Assembly: GCA_015501055.1 (NCBI GenBank)
Contig: JADNYV010000012.1
Coordinates: forward strand, 186,001 to 250,000
Direction: 5' to 3'
Source: Mucidula mucida
Taxonomy: Eukaryota; Basidiomycota; Agaricomycetes; Agaricales; Physalacriaceae
Length of the DNA: 64,000 nucleotides
Shown here: positions 45,301-55,957 of the stretch, piece by piece
Layout of the letters: every line of letters begins with the position of its first letter
How positions within the stretch are numbered: the stretch's first letter is position 1
Translations under genes and position numbers: made by a program
The notes under the pieces: model-generated
What the model was told of the DNA's origin: nothing
Databases searched by the model: none
The model's input: the letters and a program-made list of their open reading frames with translations, nothing else

Positions 45301-45573
45301 TTAACAGTGGCGTTGGTATGTTACTCTTTCAGTCTACTCTGAATGAAGCTGATCATGTCGGCGCGCGCTTACAGCTTGTCATGTAAGTATTCTTACTCCC
45401 AAGTCTGCCTTGTGTTAACTCTTTGTAGCAACGGCGACTCTTTATCATCCAACGCGTCTTCCGGCTCTCCGACGAGTGCTTCAGATACTGACGACAACGC
45501 CTCAACTATCTTGCTACCTTCCATGCTCACCGCTCTTCTTATCATCCTCACGGTTCTAAACCTTGAGCTTTGA
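42337..45573 (+). CDS. GtaA-type glutaminase, copy 2, likely GPI-anchored
   Basis: This paralogue of the minus-strand copy begins with a signal peptide (the inner start MFSFAACCFFLLFSAALG at 42361 is also possible). FIPPSQPLAVRSPYLSTWL and GTALNDAWAQFWAG follow. Family blocks match copy 1: ITAWAGFVRVDNVPYSF, VVVAIGHVRDPVIQYI, SLYFFSEFST, NTVDVIFPAWPLYLYTNPDI, LFEYQATGQYPNAYSIHDMG and WYETTDGSPEGFKARPVVGG. After GGHLAL two small introns lead to a Ser/Thr/Asn-rich stalk and a hydrophobic end, ILLPSMLTALLIILTVLNLE, the form of a GPI-anchor signal. The enzyme would be held at the plasma membrane or wall, while copy 1 is released. About fifteen introns of roughly 50 nt are present. Confidence 0.88.
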
Positions 45574-45603
45574 TCCACAGAATAAGCGTGTAATTTATTG
45601 AAC

Positions 45604-46116
45604 TCATCTTCCTGCAAAAAATCGTAGAAAATCAAGAAATGAGACTAACAACGAGGGAAATGGTGTGGCGTAAACTTCAACATTGAGGGTACCCTGTGTA
45701 CGCTCAAGATTCAGAGTGGAGTAAGAAGGACGGTGATCGCCGATCGCTGCGCGCAGTCGGGACTGAGTGCGCACTTCCGCATCTTCTTTCTTTTCATCAA
45801 CTACGACGACCAACGACCCGGAAAATACGATGCTGAAGGCCCAACGACGAACCATTTTTTGCAGCATTAGCGAGCACGCGTCGTCGTTTTGCGAGAGAAA
45901 AGATCCACCAGACGATATAGTGACCTCTTGAGTCCCCTTCCAGACGACCTTGTAGATTCCGAGTCGCTTTTCCTCAACGGACGAACGATCTAGGCAATGA
46001 TATTCAGCACAACGACTTCTACCAAGGCTATGCAGTAGTCTTGTTTCAAAGAGCGGCCACGGTGATACCGTTACGGGAATTATGATGGCTGAGGGCATCA
46101 GAGGCCGAGTACACAT
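45604..46116 (-). CDS. Hypothetical 170-residue protein
   Basis: This single uninterrupted frame starts at an ATG at 46116 in the gap between glutaminase 2 and the chitin synthase. The product alternates polar and hydrophobic residues (LGIYKVVWKGTQEVTISSGG, RRWAFSIVFSGSLVVVVDEK), which would suit a beta-rich fold. No family is recognised. It is divergent from the chitin synthase, with 50 bp between start codons, and ends 30 bp from the glutaminase 2 stop. The good length and composition favour a real gene, but it could be a chance frame in a promoter. Confidence 0.35.
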   Translation of the reverse strand: MCTRPLMPSAIIIPVTVSPWPLFETRLLHSLGRSRCAEYHCLDRSSVEEKRLGIYKVVWKGTQEVTISSGGSFLSQNDDACSLMLQKMVRRWAFSIVFSGSLVVVVDEKKEDAEVRTQSRLRAAIGDHRPSYSTLNLERTQGTLNVEVYATPFPSLLVSFLDFLRFFAGR

Positions 46117-46166
46117 GTTTGGCCTGTGACAAACAACCTCGTGGAATCTTCCATCCGTCGCTGACG

Positions 46167-49100
46167 ATGGACCGTCAATCCAGCGTCCATACGCGTCTTG
46201 AGACGGTGACCGACATCTCCAAGCTCTCGTCCATTGCGGACGACGCTATTCTCGCCTGCTTGAGGCAGCGCTTCCTTGCAGACAACATCTACACCTCGGT
46301 CGGCACCTCCAGCCTTGTCGCCTGTAATCCACATAAATATGTTCCGTCCAATTCCGATGCTGCACTCCAGCAGTACGCCAGCAACTACCGAAATACGGAC
46401 AGGGACAAAGAAACTCTTCCCCCACACATCTTTCAACTCGCCAACAATGCCTATTACCACATGCGAAGGACAACGCAGGACGAATGCATCGTATTTACGT
46501 GCGTACTACAAATAGTCGACTCGCAACTGGACCTCACGCTTTATACACAGTGGCGAAACCTCGAGCGGTAAATCCGAAAACCGTCGTCTAGCCATCAAGA
46601 GCATCCTAGAGCTCAGTGTGAGCAGCCCAGGGAAAAAAGGTGCCAAGCTCGGCTCCCAGATCCCCGCATCCGAGTTCGTTCTCGAATCCTTTGGAAACTG
46701 CCGCACCCTTTTTAACGCCAACGCCTCCCGGTTCGGTAAATATACCGAGCTGCAGTTCAGTGATCGTGGGCGTGTTTGCGGTATCAAAACAATTGACTAC
46801 TATCTCGAGCGCAACCGGGTCTGCACTCTGCCTTCTGGAGAGCGCAATTTCCACATATTCTATTATCTCGTTGCTGGCGCGTCGCCGGAGGAAAGAGCCC
46901 ATCTTCATCTGGGTGATAAAACGGGCTACCGGTACTTGGGCAATACTAGCCGGGCTGGGAATGGACCGCAGGACAACGATCATGTCCGATTTGACCAACT
47001 CAAGGTTGCGCTGAAGACGATTGGGTTTTCGAAGCGACACGTTGCTCAGACGTGTCAGCTTGTCGCCGCCATCTTACATCTAGGGAATTTAGAGTTCGTG
47101 GTGGATCGACATAGAAACGAGGATGCTGCCGTCGTGAGGAATACGGATGTGTTGGCCATTGTGGCTGATTTCCTCGGTGTACATCCGACTGATTTGGAGG
47201 CGACGTTGTCGTATCGCACCAAGTTGGTCAAGAAGGAGCTATGCACAGTCTTCCTTGATCCGGATGGCGCGTCAGATAATCGTGATGACTTGGCGAAGAC
47301 ACTCTATTCTCTGCTCTTCGCGTGGGTCAATGAGCACATCAATCAGCGCCTGTGCAAGGATGACTTCTCGACTTTCATTGGATTGCTTGATCTACCTGGA
47401 CCGCAGGATATGTCCAGCCGGCCCAACTCTTTAGACCAGTTCTGCGTGAATTTTGCTAACGAGCGTCTCCACCACTGGCTTCAGCGATCCATATTCGAGA
47501 ACCATGCTGAAGAGTATGTCGCCAATGGTGTATCTCAATTCGTTCCGAAGGTACCCTACTTCGACAATACGGAATGTTTGAGAGTGCTACAAAACCGGCC
47601 TGGTGGCTTGATCCATATTATGGACGATCAGGCGCGTAGGATGCCGAAGAAGACGGACCAGTCCATGGTGGAGGCATTCCAGAAGAGGTGGGGAAATCAT
47701 TCCTCATTCAAGTCGGGCGCAATAGACCGTGCTGGCTTCCCCACGTTTACTGTGAATCACTACCACGGCTCGGTTACCTATTCGGCAGAAGGGTTCCTTG
47801 AACGAAATCTGGATGCGTTGAATCCCGATTTCGTGTCGTTGTTGAGAGGTGCGGCAGATAACTTGGAGGGTACCGGGTCAGAGAATCCCTTCGTCAAGGG
47901 ACTATTCTCGGCGAAGGCCATTGCAACGCAGGCACATCCGCGACATGAAGAGACGATTGTTGCTGCTCAGCAGGCGGTGAAGCCAATGCGCACACCCTCG
48001 ACGAGGCGAAAAAGTACCGTTCGAAGAGGATATCGGGATAGCCGGGTTGAGATTGATGAGACAGTTCAGGAGGAAGAGGAAGGACATCCCGCTCGTGCGG
48101 CGTGTGTTGCTGGCGAATTCAAATTGGCGCTGGATACGCTGTTTGAGACGCTTGACGAGACGCAGGCGTGGTACGTTTTCTGCGTGAATCCGAACGACTC
48201 GCAGCTCCCGAATCAACTCGAGGGGAGAAGTGTTCGGGGGCAGCTAAGGAGTATGGGGATTCCAGAGATTGCGAAGCAGGTAGTGAACGTATTCGAAGTA
48301 GGGATGTCGCCTGCTGAGTTCTGCGAGAGGTATAAGATGTGCCTGGATAGTGCTGGGGTGGAGGACATGGATCCTGTGGATAGGGTGGAGAGCGCAGCGA
48401 TGGTGCTCGGGTTGGGTGAGGCAGATGCTGTGTTAGGGACGGACAAGGTTGGTCGCACAAGTTCTAGGAGTAACCTCTCAACTTTATCGTTTCATAGGTG
48501 TACCTCTCCCAATGGGCGTTCCATCTCTTCGAAGATTTTCTTCGTGCGCAGGACGTCGATGAGCAGAAGCGGAATCGTCTTCGGGATGCTGAAGCAATGG
48601 CAGGACTAAACGAAGGCTCAGATCTGTATGGCCCTTACCCATCGACGCCACAAGAAGAGCAAGAGCAGGTATGGGATCATCGAGAAGCCTCATCGGCAGC
48701 GCTTCCCCTAGTTGCCAACGTCTCGCCTGGTCCATTCAGGCGCGCCGACATGTACACAGACGACTTTGAAAACCGATCTTTCCGGAGCGATGATCTCAGC
48801 CAAAGAGACGATATCGCATCGGAATTTGGCTCGGAATCGTACGCGCCTTCTAGAAACATGTTCCAGGTCACGGATAAAAAGCCCATGGGAGAGAAAGAAA
48901 TCTTGCCTGGCGAGATACAAGAAGGCGAAGTTGCCGAAATCATCAGAGAATCGTCCGCACGTCGGCGTTGGGTGGCGCTGTGTTGGATGCTCACCTGGTG
49001 GGTTCCGACGTTCCTGCTCACTTACGTCGGACGGATGAAACGCTTGGATGTTCGACAGGCATGGAGAGAGAAGCTTGCGTTGAACATGCTCATCTGGTTC

Positions 49101-52100
49101 ATTTGCGGGTGCACGATCTTTGTGATCATCTTCCTGGGAGACCTGATTTGCCCGACGCAGCACGTCTATAATCAGGGCGAGCTCGCTGAGTTCAACTCGA
49201 AGTCGTCACTTGTTTATACTTCCATTCGCGGAGAGGTCTTCGATCTTGGTGTTATTACCGCCCAACATCTTCGTGGAGTCAGCGTTGTACCGAGCAAAAT
49301 GATCCTGAAGTATGGTGGAACCTCATCTGATAATATATTCCCAGTTCAGGTTAGTGAGTCTAAGCGTCTATTATTCCATACTGAAGTTTCCCAAGGTTAG
49401 CGCTTTGTGCGATGGGATCGACGGTCATGTCAGCCCCTTTGTGACGCTTGATTCGGCTAACAACACGGATCCAAACGCAGCCTATCACGACTTCCGGGTC
49501 TTCACCAACGATTCTCGACCTGATTGGTATTGGGAACAAATGGTGACGATGCGTTACACAGCCCGTGTTGGTTTCGTGGGCTACACTCCCAAGGACATCA
49601 AGAACAAAGCCGCTGTTGGGAAATCCATTGGTATCTACAATGGGCTGGTTTACGATGTGTCGACATACATTAATTTCCCTCCCGCTGTCCGTAGCCCTTC
49701 TGGCACACGCGCACCGGATGATACGGACGCCGAGTTCATGCACAAGAGTGTACTCGATGTCTTCAAATTCGCTGGTGGCACGGATATCACGAAAGAGTTG
49801 GATGGCCTAAACATCGACAAAGATATTCTTCAGCGCCAGAAAGTGTGTTTGCGAAATCTCTTCCTCGTTGGTAAGGTGGATAATCGTCAGTCGGCGGCCT
49901 GTCAATTCTCGAAATACCTCCTGCTTGTCATCGCCATCCTGATGGTTTCCATTATTGGGTTCAAATTCCTTGCTGCACTCAATTTCAGTGCTATGCGCGC
50001 GCCAGAGGATCATGACAAGTTCGTCATCTGTCAGGTTCCTTGTTATACGGAAGGAGAGTCGTCTTTGCGCACTACGATCGACTCTCTGGCCAGAATGAAC
50101 TACGACGACAAACGCAAACTGCTCGTAGTCATCTGTGATGGTATGATCGTTGGTTCCGGTAACGATCGTCCGACTCCTCGTATCGTCCTGGATATCTTAG
50201 GCTCTGATCCAAACTTGGATCCTGAACCGCTGAGTTTCGTATCATTGGGAGAAGGCGCGAAACAGCACAATATGGGCAAGATCTACTCTGGCCTATACGA
50301 AGTTGCGGGACATGTCGTGCCCTATCTAGTTGTCGTAAAAGTGGGCAAACCGACGGAACGCTCGCGACCAGGGAATCGGGGAAAGCGAGACTCTCAAATG
50401 GTTGTTATGCATTTCTTGAACAAGGTATGCATGCTTGCAGTGGCTCTCGATTAACGCGAGTCCTTACATGCCGTGTAGGTTCATTTCAATTCGCCCATGA
50501 ATCCTATGGAACTCGAGATGTACCACCAAATCAAGAACGTCATTGGCGTCAACCCAACATTCTATGAATACCTGTTCACGATCGATGCCGATACGACTGT
50601 CGACCCATACTCAGTCAATAGACTCATATCCTCGTGTGTTATCCCTACTCTACCTTATACTTCGTATCTGACCTTTTCTCAGCATGATTCGCGACAAGAA
50701 ACTGCTTGGCGTCTGTGGTGAAACGTCGCTGGCGAACGCGAAACAATCCATAATCACCATGATGCAGGTGTACGAGTACTTCATCTCTCATCACATGGCG
50801 AAAGCGTTCGAGAGTCTCTTCGGCTCCGTTACCTGTCTTCCTGGTTGCTTCACGCTCTTCAGGCTGCGAACATCCGACACCCAGAAGCCTTTGCTCATCT
50901 CTCACCAGATGATCAAAGATTATTCGGAGAATCGGGTCGATACTTTGCACATGAAGAATCTTCTCCACCTAGGTGAAGATCGATACTTGACGACGCTTCT
51001 GCTCAAGCATTTCCCGAACTTCAAGACGCAGTTTGTTCGAGACGCAAGGGCGTATACTGTAGCACCTGATGATTGGCAAGTTTTGCTCTCTCAGCGTCGG
51101 CGTTGGATCAACTCGACAGTGCACAATCTTGGGGAACTCGTGTTCTTGGACCAGTTGTGTGGCTTCTGCTGTTTCTCGATGCGTTTCATTGTTATGATCG
51201 ATCTCGTTTCTACTATAACGCAGCCTATCATGCTGGTCTATGTGAGTCTCTTCATTTCGATCCGCTTTTGGCCCTTCTCACCTTTATGCAGATTGTCTAC
51301 CTCGTCTATTTAGTGGTCACGTCGCATCAAGCGTACCCAACCACTTCTATCATCATGCTGGCAGCTATATATGGACTTCAAGCGCTGGTGTTCATATTCC
51401 GCCAGAAGTGGGATATGATTGGATGGATGCTGTTTTACGTTCTTTCCTTCCCGATCTTCACGTTCTTGCTCCCTATCTATTCGTTCTGGAAAATGGACGA
51501 CTTTTCTTGGGGCGCTACGCGTATGGTACTTGGCGAGTCTGGAAAGAAGATGATTGTGCACGTATGTTTTCAATTCTTTGACTGTTATGCGGATCACTGA
51601 TGTGGTACAGGACGAAGGCAAGTTCGATCCACGGGCGATACCGCTCAAGTCGTGGAATGATTATGTACGTCCCTACCTATGGTGTTATTGATATTATCCT
51701 AATAGTAATGAACTACAGGAAAACGAGTTATGGGACAAAGAGTCGAATCATAGTATCGGTTCATGGGTCCCGCCCTCGAAGATGAAGGATAACAACCCGT
51801 ATGCGGAATCCTACACTGCGTCTCTGTACGGACGTGAGACGTACTATGAGCCTGGCGCTCGGTCCTATTCTCCGGCGCCATCCAAGCAGAACATGCCCTT
51901 CCCGCCCTCTGGTTTCGATTCTGGAAGGAACACGCCTCAGTATACGCAGTCACCGATGGGATACCAGGCGCCGTATACAGATTTCCCGGGGCTGCCCACG
52001 GATACGGAAATTGAGCAGGAACTGAGGGCTGTCCTGCGCACGGCGGATCTGAATAGTGTTACGAAGAAGGATCTGAGGAGGCATTTAGAGGAGAGGTTTG

Positions 52101-52171
52101 GTGTGGACTTGTCGGAGAAAAAGGCAAGGATAAACGCCATGGTGGACAGGCTACTCGGAGAAACGTTCTAA
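46167..52171 (+). CDS. Chitin synthase with myosin motor domain (class V/VI type)
   Basis: Nine exons (46167–46498, 46551–48447, 48498–49349, 49396–50424, 50479–50633, 50683–51241, 51292–51561, 51611–51664, 51719–52171) give 1,866 residues. Residues 1 to about 760 are a myosin-like motor with P-loop GETSSGKSE (about 111–119), a switch I-like NANASRFGK and a switch II-like LDLPGP. Two membrane segments lie near 885–935. Cytochrome-b5-like blocks occur near 975 ([13 protein letters not shown]) and 1095 ([12 protein letters not shown]). The chitin synthase domain follows: [34 protein letters not shown] (about 1519) and QRRRWINST (about 1559), then C-terminal membrane helices. A DEK_C-like helical domain ends the protein. 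It makes chitin at hyphal tips and septa from UDP-GlcNAc. No frameshift was seen. Confidence 0.95.
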
Positions 52172-52596
52172 TGATGGGCTCTACTAATCTTTGTATATTT
52201 TTTACGGACGATGGACGATGGACTATGCGTGGTTATTGGTTTCAGCTGTTGTACAATGTACATATTATTGACGTTTAGTAACGTTCCTCATCAGTCTTCC
52301 ATTGATATTTCATGACTGCATCGTAGCGTTTATCTAGTGTACTCTACATGTTATACAAACCTCCAACGAGATCAAAGCAAAAGCATAACCAGCGTGCAGC
52401 TCGAAGCGCGATGTCGACGACATAAGTACCATTAGCGGTGAAGGCCAAATGAGGCACATTCACACAGGTTATGACAGGAATGCTTGGCATCGCGTCCGGC
52501 ATCTCACCGAGGCTGAACCTATGAGCTGGCTGTGCTATATAAGAAACACGCAGCAGTTCCACTTCGGATTCGTTCCTCCCACCCATCCCATCTCTT
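52172..52596 (+). promoter_or_regulatory. Spacer with TATA box upstream of the acidic membrane protein
   Basis: This 425-bp spacer has TATATAAG at 52536–52543, 54–61 bp before the next start codon, and AT-rich sequence just after the chitin synthase stop (52188–52202). No gene is seen in it. Confidence 0.55.
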
Positions 52597-53387
52597 ATGA
52601 CATCTCCTCCTGCCCATGATGACTCGTACACGGATGTCGAGAAATACTCATATCCCTACTTCTGGCAGACCAGAACGGTTTCACGGCTCTTGTTAACGTT
52701 CATCGTCGCTATCATCCTCCTTTCTTCCGCTGGTATAGCAAGGACGACTTTGGTTCGGGCATCATTACCATCACCATCACCGTTCCTCCCCTTGCACGAC
52801 GCGTTCATCAGACGAGACGGCCACGACAGTGTCAATGGGCAGGGGATACCACCATCACACATCACACGCGTGAGCAATCGCGACCCGGGGCGCGTCTTTC
52901 CCCCGGGCCAACTCGCATTTCTCTCTCCCACCGTACGCATCAGCTTTTTTCCCGCGTGACTCTATAAACGAATCATCTTTTATATCAGGACAACATCATC
53001 ATAACCTTCAACCCGCCGCCCCACGCGACGTCGTGCGTACTCGGCAGCACCGTGCCCCTCCCCTTCTCCATACGGCCGTCCCTCTTGCGACCATCCCCAT
53101 CAATGAGCCTGATGTCGTGGTACACCCGTCCGTTGGTTTACGCCCAACTAGCAACACTCTCGATGGTTGGCGACACTACCACACCGTTCCCATGCCGGGA
53201 AGGTTATGATGTTGTCGTGGAACTGGAGATCAAGCCGGGAACAACTATCCAGACTGCATGTGATGAATATGAATACGACGAAGACGAGGACGAGGAAGAA
53301 GAAGACGAGGAATACGATGACGAATATGAGAAAAGAGAATGTACACCAATATTGGAATACTTGGAAGCGGACAATATTGGTGAGTGA
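52597..53387 (+). CDS. Single-pass membrane protein with acidic tail
   Basis: Two exons are joined across an intron at about 52931–52986. After 28 or so polar residues (DDSYTDVEKYSYPYFWQTRT) comes one membrane helix, LLLTFIVAIILLSSAG, with no cleavable signal, suggesting a type II orientation. The outer part contains DNIIITFNPPPHATSCVLGS and a Pro/Ser-rich region, then VVVELEIKPGTTIQTACDEY. Near the end is an unusual Asp/Glu/Tyr run encoded at 53267–53330, followed by KRECTPILEYLEADN. I do not recognise the family. The exact 3' end is uncertain, because GTGAGT at 53381–53386 could be a donor to another exon. Confidence 0.55.
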
Positions 53388-53629
53388 TTCAAATATTGAT
53401 GAGTTGGACAGTCGTGACAATCTTATTTCCTAGGCATTTATCTTTTCGCGCAATAATTTGCGTCCAGATGTTGAGCGACACATCATGGTTGGATCTAGGA
53501 ATACTACATTCGAGCTAATACGACATTCATGTCTTTGTACAATATAGGACAGTTGGAACAAATCTAAGGAGCGCTAATACTGAATATTTATCACCTAAAG
53601 TGAGATTGATACTGCGTCGAAGCAACCAA

Positions 53630-55896
53630 TTAGGCTTCGCCGATATTTTTCAACCGTCTCAGTGCACGCTTTCGAGCTTCAGCGTGGTCGACGATTGGTC
53701 GCGGATAGCCCAAAGCATCAGCAGTCTCGATACTCGGGTGGTGAATGTCTGAACAGATAATAAGCAAAGACATGTCGTAAGATAACACCTGACGTGCCTT
53801 TGGTCTTGAGGGATCGTAACTCCGGCACAAAGTGGCGTATAAACACACCCGTCTCATCCGCCTAACGAAAAAATGAATTCAAATGCGTAATCATGAATAA
53901 AGGCATACATACCTTCGCACTCTGCGTCCAAGGATTGAAAATTCGGAAATACGGGCATGGGTCCACTCCAGTGCTTGCGCACCACTGCCAACCTCCATTG
54001 TTGGACGCAAGATCGCCATCGATGAGCATCTTCATGTAGTGCTGTAGGGTTGATATTCAGCACGCCAGGTCCCACTCAGAGCGGAAACGTTCATACCCGT
54101 TCCCCAACCCTCCAGTCAATCATCAAGTGCTTCGTCAAAAACATCGCAGTGATCATCCTAAGGCGGTTGTGCAACCACCCCATCTGCTTCAGACACCGCA
54201 TTCCCGAATCCACAATGGGATAACCCGTCATACCATCCTTCCATGCCTGAAGTTCTTTCGAGTCCCTCAATTGTCCGTCTTCTCCGACCTCTTCCGCGTC
54301 CTCCCACACAACCTCGCTGTACTTCTCTAGCCACGGGCGACCCATACCGACACGTGGCCAAGACGCAAGGACATTTGTGTAGAAATCACGCCACGCTAGT
54401 TCTTGATTCCACCGACCCAGTCCAGTCTCCCGCGTAGCATCTACCGCCGTTGCGTTAGTAGCTCTCATCGTGGCTCGGAGACATTCCCGTATCGAAATTA
54501 CGCCGGCAGATAGGTAAGGACTAGGATAATGACTTAGCACACGCAAATGCAAGTAACTAAAGCTCACCTCAAGCGACTGGTACTATTCGATCCGGCCCTG
54601 TCGCGAAAATAATTATACGTCTTCATGCGGCTCATGTTCACAGACTCCATTACGTTGGGAGCGAGGGGATTAGAAGCGCCTAGCAGCTCTGGATCACCTC
54701 TGGTATTGATGAACCGCCTCAAAATCTGGCCAGATTCGGCATTATTGCCGGGGATGCAGGATGAGAGGGATGAACGTACCTCTGCGGCGGCGGCTTCCCC
54801 AGCAGGCCAAACTAGTTCCATAGATTCTTTGTCTGAATCTTGAAGTTCGAAGCCTTCAATGAAAGTTGGAATCGTGCATGCGAAGAGGGGACCGAATCGA
54901 GCAGACTGTCGAACACTGTTATGGTTTCTATGTGGTTTTCCATTGTTCCCCAGGTATTTTTTAAGATTCCCGTTTAATAAAGGTTTCCACTTTCGATGGT
55001 ACGCACCGTAGACCTAGGAGAGAAAAATAAGATCACGTATAGAAAAGTGAGGTAAATACTCACCGCAAAGGATGTATTACTATTCGTGAACAAGACGCCA
55101 GGCTCAATGATACATTTATCGTGCGAAACAGCAAATTTGATGCCTTTGTCCTTGGCCAGAGCACATACTTTGATATCGCGGCGTAACTCATCGACTTCGT
55201 ATTCGATATTGGCGAAGAGGTTGGTACATCGCAGGGAAGTGAGAAGCTCGACTACCTGCAACGGTAATTCGCGTCGAACATTGACGGTGACAGTGTGTAG
55301 AGGAATGTCAAGTTCGCCCAGCGAGCGCTATATACATGTATTGAGGAGACGCAAGAATGATGCAAAACGCGTACTTACATGTAACACTCTAAGATTACGC
55401 AGCGTAAAATCGATGCGGCGCGCAGATCGATCGTGGGCAACATAATCTTGGGGACTGAAGATGAAAATGACGATGAGAGGAATACTGTCTTTAAGCGCTT
55501 GGGCGGATGCGAGAGAAAGAGCTCTGTTGTCGGCGACTGATACATATATAAGCACAAAGGCTCTACAAAGGCGGAGTGAAATGATAGATGTGTACCTCGC
55601 AGATCGGCCATGCGCATCCAATAAACAACACACTCGCCCTTCACAGGCTCGCGGACACCATCTTCTACTGATTTCAGCAACACGGGCAAGGGCGGGTTTT
55701 CATTTGCGGCTTCGCCAGCTTCGGCGGTCGCGATTTTGATCGGGTTGAACGTGGACGGAGACGTCTGGGCGGCGCTTGTAGTTCGAATTCTTTTGACAGG
55801 GCATGAAGCAGTGTCAGAGCGCTGTCGTTTGGTCATGGCGGGACGAATGATTCGAAAAGCGGTGGCGATAGAGGTGGTACAAGAAAGAAAACGCAT
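53630..55896 (-). CDS. PHR1: CPD photolyase (deoxyribodipyrimidine photolyase)
   Basis: The antenna domain shows [32 protein letters not shown] and [13 protein letters not shown]. The FAD-binding domain has [81 protein letters not shown] and [19 protein letters not shown], all diagnostic of class I CPD photolyases. About eight short introns occur; the last exon reads [20 protein letters not shown] to the stop. It repairs UV-made cyclobutane dimers with blue light. Two in-frame starts exist: 55896 gives a basic hydroxylated leader ([19 protein letters not shown]) that could target mitochondria, and 55836 gives [10 protein letters not shown] with a nearby PVKRIR nuclear-type signal. Its 5' end is 61 bp from the DOM34 stop. 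Confidence 0.92.
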
Positions 55897-55957
55897 TTCG
55901 ATCCGCCGCCTTGTTGACTTTTATGTGAACGCGACTCGATCCCGTCCCAATCGAGCG

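Noticed and set aside
53167..53433. Overlapping plus frame in the acidic-tail gene
   Set aside because: Its Lys/Arg/Thr repeat is the out-of-frame reading of the acidic microsatellite, and it does not join the upstream exon in frame.
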